Shown here one piece after another: positions 44,365 through 55,028 of a DNA stretch of 64,000 nt; positions within the stretch are counted from its first letter, which is position 1, and each line of letters opens with the position of its first letter. Origin of the DNA: Athripsodes cinereus. Taxonomy: Eukaryota > Arthropoda > Insecta > Trichoptera > Leptoceridae. A program made the position numbers and the translations under genes. The DNA lies in the NCBI GenBank assembly GCA_947579605.1, contig OX388319.1, positions 19,915,447 to 19,979,446 of the forward strand, read 5' to 3'. Below the pieces are notes generated by a model. It did not search any database. It was given only the letters and a program-made list of their open reading frames with translations, and was not told the DNA's origin.

Positions 44365-45300
44365 TATATAGAGCTACAGATATGCAGAAATCTCTAAAAA
44401 CATTAAAAAAAAAGAAAAATTAAATGATTTGAAAAAGGCATGGAAAGCAAAGTTTCTACCTGACGACTGAAGAGAAGCATTGTCTTGTATAATAATAATA
44501 TTGTACCTGTATTCCATTAAATACTGAGTCTTTCCAGCATCTGATTTCAATGTAGATTGCTTAAGTATAAATAAAGTATTAAGTGTTGTATATGAACGAA
44601 TAAGCTATTTTAGTTAATCACTTACTGACAGATTGCATTTCCAAAAATATTGACAGGAGTTCTTAATGACCTAACAAATATTTCAACGGGAGGGCATTAT
44701 TCTCGTGGATAAGCCATTGGCATCAGACGGAGTCTATGTAATTGGTGTCGATCATTGTGGCTTTAAATTTGAATGTATTATTAAATGATAATCTTTCAAT
44801 TGTAATTGTTCTGCTGAAAGTGATGTTATTTTTACCTTCTTATAACGAAAAAGTAAAACGAACCCAGATTTGTTAAAGGATGTTTTAAAGTTATAAAATC
44901 ATTATATTATTTCATTCTCATATATACCTAATATAAATCTAGATTTAGGTATATTAATCCAAATACACCATTTTACCCATTATTTTAACGTCAAGTATCC
45001 GTATTAAATTCAATGCTTGATTTCCGAATTTATTTCATTATGCAATTTTCAAATCCTATACCAAATAAACCTTCATAAATATCAAATTGTAATAAAACCT
45101 ATTTTGTTGCAATTTTTTTTTAACTCCTTGTTCATTCTTTTTGATGATGTATTGAAACATTCAAATAAATATAGAAAATACTTTAAGCATTAGATTTCAT
45201 TTATCACACCTGCATATTAAGCGAAGATCCCAAGAATATTAAGTAATTTCCAGACAAAGCCTAAGCCAATTCGTAATTTTCTGGAAACTTTTCCAGTTTC
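44365..45300. other. AT-rich stretch, nothing recognised
   Basis: No supported gene or element. Confidence 0.4.
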
Positions 45301-45305
45301 CTATG

Positions 45306-45537
45306 AAAGAGAAAATTTATGAAACAATCAAAACACTGTTATAATTTTCACCACATTTATTCAAACTCTAACGTTTTCGCCCACTTCAATGGGCATTCTC
45401 AAGAGTACTGAAACAATAAAAATGTTAGAGTTTGAATAAATGTGGTGAAAATTATAACAGTGTTTTGATTGTTTCATAAATATTGAATATGAATTTTCAC
45501 AGTGTGAACACAAACACCCTTCAACAAAGAGAAAATT
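45306..45537 (-). mobile_element. hammerhead-like hairpin element, copy 3 (perfect 57-bp arms)
   Basis: Arms 45316-45372 and 45424-45480 are perfectly complementary over 57 bp around a 51-nt loop. The element (45318-45525) is flanked by AAAGAGAAAATT (45306-45317, 45526-45537). The minus-strand loop reads CTTGAGAATGCCCATTGAAG, then TGGGCGAAAACG: the same stem-GAAA layout as the 13.6-kb element, with a changed CTGATGA box. The 3' part after the hairpin (TTTTCACAGTGTGAACACAA) also corresponds to the end of that element. Confidence 0.8.
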
Positions 45538-45821
45538 GTTAAATATTGTGGATGAGGTATTTGTTAACTAATATTCATGTATTACTACTGTTTATATAAA
45601 ATAATATTTTTGTAACATTAACATATAATTGCAATTAATAATGTGAAGGTAGATTAGATGATATCAGATACCGCATCTTGTTATTTAAAAATCAATTGCT
45701 AATGTATTGGAGTCAAGGCGCGCATTTTTTATATGTTTTCCTCGCATATTCACTTTGTTTGCATTTTAGTATCATTGGCACGCGTTTTTTTTTAAATATG
45801 GAGAAAATTATTTCTATCAAT

Positions 45822-46087
45822 ATTGGAGCACCCGGTTAAGAACACTCCCACTTTTCTCCGTAAGTTTTCGGCTGTCCTGTAAAAGGCAGGTGTTCGAAAA
45901 AATTACCTAAGACATTTACATCTTAAATTCAGCGATGAGGTTTGCCACCCATCCTAGGCTGAATGTCTTGATTTTATACTTATTGGCACAGAGAGGACAG
46001 CTTGCATGTTTATTATATGCGTCTGGTCTGCTGGCTGGCTACCCCACTTGTAGGATATGTCGTCATGGTATAGTAGTAGTAGTAGTT
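45822..46087 (+). mobile_element. family S SINE-like repeat, copy 11, near full length
   Basis: Starts TTGGAGCACCCGGTTAAG and ends GTCATGGTATAGTAGTAGTA. Small duplications in the middle (CCTAGGCTGAATG, CTGGCTGGCTACC) distinguish it. Flanks TTTCTATC(A/T) on both sides could be a target duplication. Confidence 0.82.
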
Positions 46088-46089
46088 CT

Positions 46090-46145
46090 TTCTATCTATA
46101 TCATCACCACACTATACGCAAGTGGGGTAGTCAGTGGAGAACACC
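46090..46145 (-). repeat. family A-like LINE end, short
   Basis: On the minus strand, CTGACTACCCCACTTGCGTA is followed by TAGTGTGGTGATGATATAGA. It abuts the TAG tail of family S copy 11. Confidence 0.45.
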
Positions 46146-46379
46146 ACCCCTCTATTAACCAGTTCGATCTGAACATGACTGCACTCACTATGAAAAAATC
46201 TGAGTGCATTCGCCCTTGCGGTTACTTATTTAATTTTGCAATGCTACGTACGGGTTTTCATCCATAATGTTTCCGAATTCTTAGAAGACTTTATATTCTC
46301 CATATCGAGACATTTAGAATTAAAGGAATATTATTCTTTAACGTTCTGCAAAGAGAACGAAGAAGAATAATAGAATAAT

Positions 46380-49300
46380 ATACCTACTAGTGATGTAACG
46401 AATGTGTGATTTTGGATATTCGCGAATGCGAATGCGAATGCGAATATTTGTTGCCGACATTCGCGAATGCGAATGCGAATAGCGAATATTGACTTCAAAA
46501 TGGTATAGGAATTTGAAATATTTCAAAACTCCTCGGTTTTCTTAAAGAATATTTTTTTGCAGTACATTTTTCCACAATGTACCGGGTAAGTATCCGGTAC
46601 TTTCAGCGAATTACTGATTTTTTTCTTCATTTACATGGTACACAACAGATGAAACACATATAAATATAAACATGTAAGCGACAAAAACATTCCAATAGTC
46701 TTACATCGAAACAGTGCACACTTCAGCAATAACACACAAAACAATTATAGAAAATCTTACACACAATACATTAATTCACAATACATCCACTCACCCAATT
46801 TCGCACACATAATACATTCATTCGCACAAACACATTCACACTTCACTGATGTATGCAATAACAATACAAAAAAAAAACTCTAAAAAAAGAAAAATCAAAA
46901 ATGTAAAAAACAGACTAAAAATAAATACTATCCCAAACACTTCACATTTTATCAAACATATACATTTTTTTTATATTTATTTCATCTTTTTCTACTCTCA
47001 ACTCTCCTTTCTCACAAACCTGACGTAATTGGCACTTTAAAATTCTATAAACAGGGTTTCTTGAGTCTTCGTTTTTGTTTTTTTTTTTAAATGTAGAACG
47101 GAAAACAAGATCTTGTTAAAGGAAGCATTCTAAAGTTAATCCTATCTAAAATATTAGGCACATCGTATTCGGACAAGCATATTTTTCTCAGGTTGCATGC
47201 ATCTAGCAAAACTCTTCTTTATTCCAATTTAGGCAACCCTTTAATAAATACAGGATAATGCAATCTCTTCCTAACCAAACGAATGAATTTAGACTGAGTT
47301 CTCTCAACTTGATCGACATATTTTTTTAAAATGTGGATTCCATACAGAGGAACAGTACTCCAGCTTGGAGCGAATCAACGATAAGTACAAGGACAAATAC
47401 GATTCATATAACCTAAATAACTTTGTAGATCTCAGAATAAATCTCAGTATTTTATTGCTCTCTTCGATAATTTTGTTCACGTGATCATCAAAGTGAAGTT
47501 CAGAGTCAAATACCACACCTAAATCTCTAATCTTATGTACTTCTTTTAAATCATGATTATGGATATTGTAAATTTATCGAATTTTGTTTCTATTTTTGGT
47601 AAAAGAGATCAGATTACACTTCTCTAGATTCAAGTGCAAGTTATTTCTGTTACAGTACTCGTGTAGTCTTCCCAAGTCCTCGTTAACCATTTCACAGTCA
47701 AATAATAATTGAATTTGACAGTATATTTTTAAATCGTCCGCAAATAATAGAAGATCTGAGTGTTTAAAGCACTTTTTTATGTCGTTTATGAATATCGTGA
47801 AAAGTAAAGGACCCAAAACAGACCCCTGAGGGACACCAGATGTAACACTGACACTGTCAGATGAGTGACCGTTAAGTTTAACTGTCATCAATCTATCAGA
47901 AATGTATGAGTCAATCCACCTTAGAAGATTCCCATGAATTCCATGAAATTCTAACTTCTTAATCAAAAGTCGATGTTCTACTTTATCAAATGCCTTTTGA
48001 AAGCCGATATAAATGGCATCCAACTGTATACGATTGTCCATAGCTGAGAAAAAAAAACAGATTTGTTACTGTCGATCTTCCACTCATGAATCCATGCTGC
48101 TCTACAAGAAGATACGGCTTCAGGAAAAAAGTCATTTCTTCACGAACAATACCCTCAAATATTTTTGAAATAGGTGAATTGAAATTGGTCTGTAGTTACG
48201 AACGTCCGATTTGCTGCCAGATTTATGCAAAGGAGTAATATTAGCCATCTTCCATTTGCATGGAAAGCACCCTTCTTGTAAACTCCTAATAAATATCAGA
48301 TACAATGGTTTGGTTAAATGACTTACACACATCTTTTATATTATTGGTGCTATACCATCAGGGCCAACTCCTTTTGTCTCATCTATACCTAATAAACGTT
48401 TATGAATATAAGATTTCAAGATATTAACCGTGGATAAACATGAGTTTGTTAAAATATTTTCCGATTCTTCAGTATTAGAATCATGTAAATTATTCAGTGA
48501 AAATACAGAACCAAAAAACGACGAAAACAAGTTCGCAATTCCCTCTGGATCGCTCGAAGTCTGGTCACCGTCAGCCGTTACCCTTGGATAGCTTCTAGAT
48601 TCTTTAAGGGAATTCACGAACGAAAAGAAAGACTTGACATTGCCCTTAAGTGACTTCTCAATGTTATTAATAAAAGACCTATAATCATGATTCTGCGACA
48701 ACTTCAACTGAGCTCTTAGTTGAAAAAATAAATTGTAGTCAGAATCATTACGGTTCATCTTCCAATTACGCCAAGCCTTGGACTTTATCTTAAACAACAC
48801 AGTTCTATTAGAGAACCATTTGGAAAAATTATTAGGTGCCACCCTCTTCATAGGTGTATGCTTCTCAATTATTGGCAAAACATAACCATAAAAAGATTCA
48901 ACCATCTCATTCACCGGTCCGTTTCCCAAAACGCTGACCCAATCAACACTTTGTAGTTCAAAATTTATTTCCGAAAAGTATATCAATTTCTGGATCATAT
49001 TTTGAGACAAATCCTCAGCAATTTCAAACTCATAATTTATCAACAGTGAAGGATAGTGTGAATCCTTACCAACCAGTGGAGAGTCACATCTGGTAACAGA
49101 ACACGGAATAGTTGAAAGAACTAAATCCAAGATAACTTGATTGCTGTTATAAACTCCGTTAGACTGAAACATATTGAGAAAAGATATAGATTCTATCAAA
49201 TACTGCGCAACAGGACCCGAATAAGAATACGGAACAAAGATTGACTCAACATCAGGGTCTTTTTTCCACTGGATTGTTGGAATATTGAAATTTCCAATAA

Positions 49301-50103
49301 GACAAATATCCGTTTTGTCGTAATAGCTGATTAAACGTTCAGATATACTTTTAAAAAAGATGTTTTAAGTATCTAAGGATGTGGAAGGCGGTATATATAC
49401 TACACCTAGTAGCGATGAGCATTTTTCCATGGAACTATGTGTTACCGATGAAAAACGAATACTGGTAAAAAAACTTTCACCAATATCATCCCAAACAAGA
49501 GTGGGTGAACATCCTAGTGTCCGATTTACAGCAATTAAGACCCCACCTTCATCCCTTTTACCACTCAACATGAAATCCCTATCCTTCCGGTAAACTGTAT
49601 ATTCGTTTTGAAAAAGTTCGCTATCAAATATCCCACAATTTAGCCAAGTTTCCGTCAGAACAATCATATCATAATTATTTGCAAATAAGTTTGCTCTAAA
49701 CTCCTCGATCTTAGACTTCAAGCCCTGAAAGTTCTGAGAGAATACTTAAGTGTGGTTCACCTTGTAGTATGATATAAATATTCCCTAAATAGAATATAAA
49801 ATTATTGTAGGGCCCTATACTCATAGCAGTTGTACAATACTTAAAACAAACATATAAATTAAATCTCCACAAATGCATACTTCTCCCAATAATAATAACA
49901 TCATCAAGCAAACGAACACATGAAACAATACAACAAATGCGGCCAACACGGAACAGACCAGATACATTATTACTAAAATAATATTCGCAAAATATTCGCA
50001 TATTTTTTTGCGAATGCGAATGCGAATGCGAATACTTTGAAATATGCGAATATTCGCGAATGCGAATGCGAATGCGAATATTCGTTACATCACTAATACC
50101 TAC
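46380..50103 (-). mobile_element. composite hAT transposon carrying a LINE, copy 1
   Basis: Element 46388-50095 (3708 bp) starts TAGTGATGTAACGAAT and ends with the exact inverse, flanked by the perfect 8-bp duplication ATACCTAC (46380-46387, 50096-50103). The outer arms (46388-46611 and 49961-50095) align with the 347-bp MITE at 39745-40091. Between them lies a jockey/CR1-like LINE (46612-49960). Sub-terminal GCGAAT hexamer arrays are prominent in both arms. No hAT transposase is encoded, so movement would need transposase supplied in trans. Strand is given for the LINE. Copy 2 (59674-63718) is the same chimera with a different target duplication. Confidence 0.92.
46612..49960 (-). pseudogene. 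jockey/CR1-like LINE cargo of composite copy 1
   Basis: A single LINE protein, broken into pieces. Endonuclease (49721-49365): LTETWLNCGIFDSEL, YRKDRD and GGVLIAV, ending at an in-frame TAA (49365-49367). The frame resumes with ISERLISYYDKTDICLIGNF (the usual GDFN has become GNFN), then linker and RT N-terminus (49199-48336, 48332-48132: ITPLHKSGSKSDVRNYRPIS). The RT core (48041-47574) has FQKAFDKVEHRLL, TSGVPQGSVLGPLLFTIF and LLFADDLKIY; an in-frame TAA follows at 47574-47576. The thumb (47516-47304) has DLGVVFDSELHFDDH and SKLEYCSSVWNPHFKK. No separate ORF1 is seen. The AFDK and FADD catalytic motifs survive, but stops and frameshifts make it non-functional. Confidence 0.88.
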
Positions 50104-50179
50104 CATACATTTATCCGGATTTTATTTCTGCTTGGGTTATGCCTTAGTTTTGAAAAATGAATTTTACGCCAAGGATGTG

Positions 50180-50411
50180 TTCCGTGGAGCATCCAACAAG
50201 GAAAAGGTCTCCCACTCCTTTCTGTAATATTTCAAGTATCCTGTAAAAGGTAGGTGTTCGAAAAATAAAAATTAATTACATCTGAGTTCAGTGATTCAGC
50301 AGGTTTACCACCTATACTGAAAGTCTTATTTTTTGTTAGCACAGAGAGGACAGCTGGCACGTTTATTGGATTGTGGAATATGCTCTGATGGTAGGTATAG
50401 TAGTAGTATAA
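50180..50411 (+). mobile_element. family S SINE-like repeat, copy 12
   Basis: From TTCCGTGGAGCATCCAACAA through CTGTAAAAGGTAGGTGTTCG and AGAGAGGACAGCTGGCACG to ATGGTAGGTATAGTAGTAG. The CTGGCTACCCCACTTG block is partly deleted. Confidence 0.78.
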
Positions 50412-51245
50412 GTTTTAGCAAAAGACGAATATGTTAGTTTTAATTATTTTAACTTTTAATTATTATAAAGTCTATCAAGTGTAATTTTTAACTACTTAAT
50501 TTCATGATTATTGTCTTGTTTTTTGCCTTTGATTTGAGTAGGGTAAAGTATTTCTTGTTATTATTTACTAGCAACGTGTTCGTCATACGCTTCGGTAATT
50601 TGCGGGACCTTGATTGGTTTGTTTGATGGAGAAATTTGAATGTTGATATTTGTTAGGTTGAACTGTTTGTGTCCCTTAAGAATATAAAAAGAAAAGTTAT
50701 GTCATAGTGAGGCGACTTCACCTTTCTATTGAAATTATGTCGTATAGTAGAACACATAAAAATAATGTTAAGTATTTTTTTTATTTAATTTCAATGTATT
50801 TCGTCAACAACTGCTACTTAAATACTATGGCGGATATTCAAGGAATTAATTTAATTTATTTAAATGTTGTTACGGTAGGTACCTAATTATAAAATTGTGA
50901 ATAATTTCGCCAGTGGTAAATAACTATTATCATAATATAATATGATATGCGAATGCAAACCGAAAACACTAGACAGTGGCGTAACCATAAAATATAACAC
51001 CAAATGCAACATGTATGGTGAGACTTAATTGCCCAATGCCAATGAAAAGAACTAACTCATGTCAATTAAAAGAATAAGATGGATTTAAAAGTAATAAAGA
51101 TCTCGAAAGATATAAATTCCCTTGCACATACCGACTTGTCTCCAGGATAGTATTTTACCCGAAAATAGGGTATACTGCATTCTATTTAGTTGTTCTGTTT
51201 TTATACGATGATTTCAAAGTAAATAAATTGTTCACATTATAGTAT
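50412..51245. other. AT-rich stretch, nothing recognised
   Basis: No supported gene or element. Confidence 0.4.
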
Positions 51246-51251
51246 GTTCCA

Positions 51252-51550
51252 AATTCTTGATAGTTTCAAAGTCGCTTCCATCGGCGAAAAAGTAACTGAA
51301 AACAGATTAAGATGGAACGGACACATTTTGAGTTGACCACAGGATAATATGATAAAAAGGACAATGGACATAGAAGTAGGACCCAGAAGACCAGGCAGAC
51401 CAGTGACCACCTGGATATCCACATTTGCCAAGGACCTAGGGGAGGCAGAGCTGCGTTCGGAGGATGCAGGGGACCGGAGAACTTAGAGGGTGATGACTAG
51501 GAAAGCCGAACCCAAATAAATGGGGTAAAGGCGATGGCGAAGAAGAAGAT
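51252..51550 (+). pseudogene. family B RTE-like LINE tail, copy 2
   Basis: Parallel to 21448-21725 from TAGTTTCAAAGTCGCTTCC onward. It encodes NRLRWNGHIL, a stop, then KRTMDIEVGPRRPGRPVTTW and FAKDLGEAELRSEDAGDRR. The RRPGRP..TW block is typical of the RTE C-terminus. It ends GGCGATGGCGAAGAAGAAG. One in-frame stop and small indels make it a pseudogene. Confidence 0.78.
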
Positions 51551-51554
51551 GCAA

Positions 51555-52005
51555 TAGGTCTAATTGAATTTTTCGCAGAAAATAAAATGTCAAAATCACA
51601 TTGAAAAATATGCGAAATACTGAGACAATCTGAGGATTGACAGTCTTTTATGTTATTGTTTGTAATCAATGTACAGTAAAGAATGAATAAAATAAAAATT
51701 AATAAAATTATAAAGAAGTGGGTAAATGTTTGTATATACAGATTTTTTGTTTGAGATTAATGATTCGCCACTGTGATTTCATCTCCATAGAGATAAGAAA
51801 GTTGTGAGTAATGTAGTGGCGTCTCTGTCTCACTAGTTGGAGATGTGATTTATATGTCTTTATCACGCGGTCAGAGTTTGCCTGCAGGCGAGGCCGCTTT
51901 CACTATCGCACGACGAATTCACAATACAATGTGACAGGGTTGCCAATACACACTTTTTTAATGTTCTCTATATCTCTATCTATACCATCTATCTATCTAC
52001 AACTA
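51555..52005. other. no gene recognised; GC-richer segment at 51870-51960
   Basis: ATCACGCGGTCAGAGTTTGC and GTGACAGGGTTGCCAA stand out from AT-rich surroundings and could be part of a promoter or an unassigned repeat. A GATA-rich run follows at 51960-52000. Confidence 0.3.
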
Positions 52006-52008
52006 GTA

Positions 52009-52125
52009 CTTTACCATCACGTCAAATCTAACAAGTGGGCTAGCCAGCAGACCAACTGCATAAAATGAACATGCAAGCTGTCCTCTCCATTCCAACATTA
52101 AATCAAGACATTCAGAATGGGTAGC
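52009..52125 (-). mobile_element. family S SINE-like repeat, copy 13, partial
   Basis: On the minus strand: CCATTCTGAATGTCTTG, GGAGAGGACAGCTTGCATG, CTGGCTAGCCCACTTGTTAG, GACGTGATGGTAAAGTACTA. The 5' half is missing. Confidence 0.75.
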
Positions 52126-52129
52126 AATC

Positions 52130-52595
52130 CTCTCTCTTAATCTATCTCTCCATCTATATTATAATGACATATTCCATAAGTGAGCCAGCAGACTCACTGC
52201 ACTTACTACTTTTACGATATTGAATTATGATACATTTTAATTCACTTTGAATGATTTCTCTATGCAAATTAAGTTTAATCTGGAATTAGATAATATTTCA
52301 TTGAGACATTCCAACAAAAAATATTAAAATAAAAACAAAATTTAAAAAAAATCTGGTTAGTGGCATTGTGTTCATTGAGTGAAATTTGTCGAACATTTTG
52401 GAATATAGAGTTACAATCACTGCATCCTTCAACGAAATGTTCAATTCTTCTTAAAAAGCGAGAGTTAAATTCGTTTTTTAAATTCCACTTTTTTGTATCT
52501 CATTATTATGTTTATTCAATTGAAGCATTCACCACAAAAAAAATATTTAAATATAGGTAAGTATATTTTTTAAATTTAAATTTTCTTTCTTTGAC
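52130..52595. other. AT-rich stretch, nothing recognised
   Basis: No supported gene or element. Confidence 0.35.
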
Positions 52596-52599
52596 CTGC

Positions 52600-52828
52600 T
52601 GTTATCAGTGGTTTATATACTTAATTACTATTTCATTCTGACACTCCATAACTGACTTATTATACAGACATTTTTTTATTGATTATTATTATTTTGATCT
52701 TGACGTATGAATTTGTAATGTACCTGTGTGATTGTGTACGAATGTTTTTTGTTGTTGTTGTTATCTGTCATAATTTATAAACATGTGAAAGGCTCACGCC
52801 GTATATGATTGAAATAAATAAATAAAAT
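52600..52828 (+). mobile_element. family J LINE 3' UTR fragment
   Basis: T-rich non-coding DNA ends ACATGTGAAAGGCTCACGCC, then GTATATGATTG and an AAATAAATAAATAAAAT tail. Confidence 0.6.
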
Positions 52829-52829
52829 A

Positions 52830-53520
52830 AGTAAATTTTTCACATTTTATTCCCTTCGGTAGATACATAACTAGCATTATTATATTATTAGGGTTTCACA
52901 AAAATGCATTCTCGTAAAAAAACACTTTGATCGGCCCTGTATGTACCAGGAATCCAGTGCAGTGTAGTATATTCTGTACCTAATATCACGGTGCTCACAC
53001 TATACTCAATAATATTCATATATGATATCATATGTTATTATATTGTTATGTATGGATAGCTGTTGTAAGTGAGCCTTCATTATACTGTTGTTGATTTTTG
53101 TATCGGTCTATTATAATAGAACTCATCATACGTGATACAAGTAATTACGTATTCTCTATGTCGCATCCAATGCAGAATAGAATCTATGTAAATTTTGCAT
53201 GGATCAATAATGTGCTATCAGAATTATCGTTTCTATTAGCAAATGGGTACGTGCGAGAAATTTAAAAAAGGAATGTTCTTCTCTATCTGTATCATTTTGG
53301 TATTCCTCACGTTCAGGAGCAAGTTGAAGACATCGCTCTTCTATGTAACATAGTTTCCTGCGCCCTTGAGATGGATGCTCCATTAAACGGCGCCGAATAA
53401 ATCTTTCAACATACATACATACGCCGAAAATGAGATCTTTGTGAAGGATGTACAGAAAGAGGTCCACAGCAAAAAAATAAACTAATTATAATCATAAGGA
53501 CGTATCTAGGATATATTCTA
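52830..53520. other. AT-rich stretch, nothing recognised
   Basis: No supported gene or element. The frame at 53204-53467 on the minus strand has no known motif. Confidence 0.4.
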
Positions 53521-53525
53521 GGGGG

Positions 53526-54472
53526 AATTAATTTCAATTGTATGCGACCTGTGAAAGAGATGGATGTTGGTGTCGAGCTGAATGGGTTTCGGGTGAATGC
53601 ATTGATGTACGCAGATGATTTGGTGTTAATGGCTGAGAGTGAAAGGGACTTACAAGAGATTGTTACGTGTGTGTATGATAGTTGCAATTTGAATGGTTTG
53701 AAAATGAACGTTATGAAGACGAAAGTTCTTGTTTTTGAAAGAGAGAATGAAAAAACGATTTGCGAGATTAAAGTTGGTGACGAATGTTTGGAGCAAGTAA
53801 GTGAGTATGTATATTTGGGAAGTATGTTTACGAGGGATGGAAGATGCGATAGGGACATTGAAAGAAGGAAAGTGGCCGGTGCTAGAGTAAACGGTGCACT
53901 TCGACCCATTGTCAGCAATGACAATGTGTCGAACATGGCTAAAATGCTGGTGCACAACACCATTCTGGTATCGTCACTTACGTATGCAAGCGAGACATGG
54001 ACGTGGTTGAAGAAGGACGAAAGTGGAATAAATGCAGTAGAGATGCGATCGTTGAGAAGAATGGTTGGTAAAACGCTGCGTGATAGAGTGAAGAATGAGG
54101 ATATTAGAAGAATGAGCGGATGCAAGAAGACTGTTGTGGACAGAATGCGTGTAAATAAATTGAGATGGTTTGGTCATGTGGAACGAATGAAAGAGGAAAG
54201 AATGACAAAGAGGATATACTTATCTGAAAGAAAGGGTGTGAGGAAACGCGGGCGTCCGAGAACCACGTGGCTTGATCACGTGGATCAAATTCTCAAGGAT
54301 GGCCGCGTGTTGAGTAAGAGGAACCGACGTGCGTGTATGAGGAACTGTATGAATGTGGAGGAAGCGAAGGAAGTGTGTAAAGATAGATCTGTTTGGCGTT
54401 CCGTTCTCTCTGCCTACCCCACTTGGGACACGGCGTGAGGGTATAGTATAGTATAGTATAATTAATTTCAAT
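53526..54472 (+). mobile_element. family A RTE-like LINE, copy 6, longest, 13-bp TSD
   Basis: Insert 53539-54459 (921 bp) is flanked by perfect 13-bp copies of AATTAATTTCAAT (53526-53538, 54460-54472). It is 5'-truncated inside the RT domain and otherwise uninterrupted. It ends GGCGTGAGGGTATAGTATAG with a TATAG microsatellite. The exact duplication and open frame indicate a recent insertion. Confidence 0.95.
53542..54438 (+). CDS. RT C-terminal region of family A RTE-like LINE
   Basis: An open frame of 298 codons to the natural TGA. MYADDLVLMAES at residues 22-33 is RT block 5 with the catalytic DD. NGLKMNVMKTKVLVF (51-65) and VYLGSMFTRDG (90-100) are blocks 6-7. YASETWTW follows at 148-155, then LRWFGHVERM at 187-196 and RGRPRTTWLDHV at 216-227, which are hallmarks of RTE-type LINE C-termini. 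The final residues PTWDTA overlap the conserved 3' box. Everything before block 5, including the endonuclease, is missing, so the ATG at 53542 is fortuitous. The RT would copy LINE (and possibly family S) RNA at nicked targets. The minus-strand open frames over the same bases are shadows. Confidence 0.9.
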   Translation: MRPVKEMDVGVELNGFRVNALMYADDLVLMAESERDLQEIVTCVYDSCNLNGLKMNVMKTKVLVFERENEKTICEIKVGDECLEQVSEYVYLGSMFTRDGRCDRDIERRKVAGARVNGALRPIVSNDNVSNMAKMLVHNTILVSSLTYASETWTWLKKDESGINAVEMRSLRRMVGKTLRDRVKNEDIRRMSGCKKTVVDRMRVNKLRWFGHVERMKEERMTKRIYLSERKGVRKRGRPRTTWLDHVDQILKDGRVLSKRNRRACMRNCMNVEEAKEVCKDRSVWRSVLSAYPTWDTA

Positions 54473-54531
54473 CTGACTAGTCGACTTAAAAGGGGGGTTC
54501 TTCAGCAATAAGCAAGATACCCTTCTGTCCA

Positions 54532-54660
54532 ATTTATTTATTTATTTTCTTCGACCTCCATAGGCTCCGCAATGGGCACTTGGGGGTGTCAATCCAGACT
54601 ACATTTTAAAAACATATTACACAAGGAACAAGAAATGAAATATTAATAGACAAATAAATT
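54532..54660 (-). mobile_element. LINE tail, AATAAATAAAT end
   Basis: On the minus strand: GACACCCCCAAGTGCCCATT, GCGGAGCCTATGGAGGTCG, then AAGAAAATAAATAAATAAAT. A GC-richer end before a poly(AATA) tail is seen in several LINE families here. No coding remnant. Confidence 0.45.
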
Positions 54661-54887
54661 AATAAGGCAATATATGTAAATGTTAGGTCTATCTTTTAAT
54701 AGCAAGGGTTATCTGCACGCTTTGATGCTATTTCAACATATTTTCCGCACTTGAGTATTACCTACTTTTCCCTACTTTGGGACATGCCTCCTTCTAGGCA
54801 CATCCTTGCTATGTACTATATCCATCAAACACCACTTCCTAATCTTAATTTATTACTGATATTTGTAACTTTTACTGTTATTTGTAA

Positions 54888-55028
54888 CTACACATATCAT
54901 CCGAAGATCCACAAGTAATACAAAGATTACATATTACAGCTAGAGAATATAGACACAGTACAAGTGCAAGACATGTTTTTAAATTATGTAAATATTGTAA
55001 TATGAATCGTATGAGTGATGCACTGTAG
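54888..55028 (+). other. possible terminal exon running into the satellite
   Basis: A frame of 46 codons ends in TAG at 55026. It contains DPQVIQRLHITAREY, then STSARHVF and KLCKYCNMNRMSDAL. The last 15 codons lie in the first 74-bp satellite unit. A possible 3' splice site is the AG at 54905-54906 after a T-rich stretch. A 46-codon open frame is not rare by chance in DNA of this composition. The amino-acid mix looks protein-like, but I do not recognise it. Treat as a hypothesis. Confidence 0.22.

Noticed and set aside
46612..49960. Classifying the region simply as a LINE insertion
   Set aside because: The outer boundaries are hAT TIRs with 8-bp duplications, and the LINE has no separate target duplication that I can see; the LINE-only view misses the mobile unit.
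49711..50106. Peptides with RIRIRIRE, SHSHSH or AFAFAF repeats at hAT ends (also 46.4, 59.7 and 63.6 kb)
   Set aside because: These are translations of the GCGAAT hexamer arrays in six frames; no gene context supports them.
53406..54125. Minus-strand open frame of 239 codons opposite the family A LINE
   Set aside because: It is a shadow of the plus-strand RT frame, which has real motifs (YADD, LRWFGHVERM) and exact target duplications.
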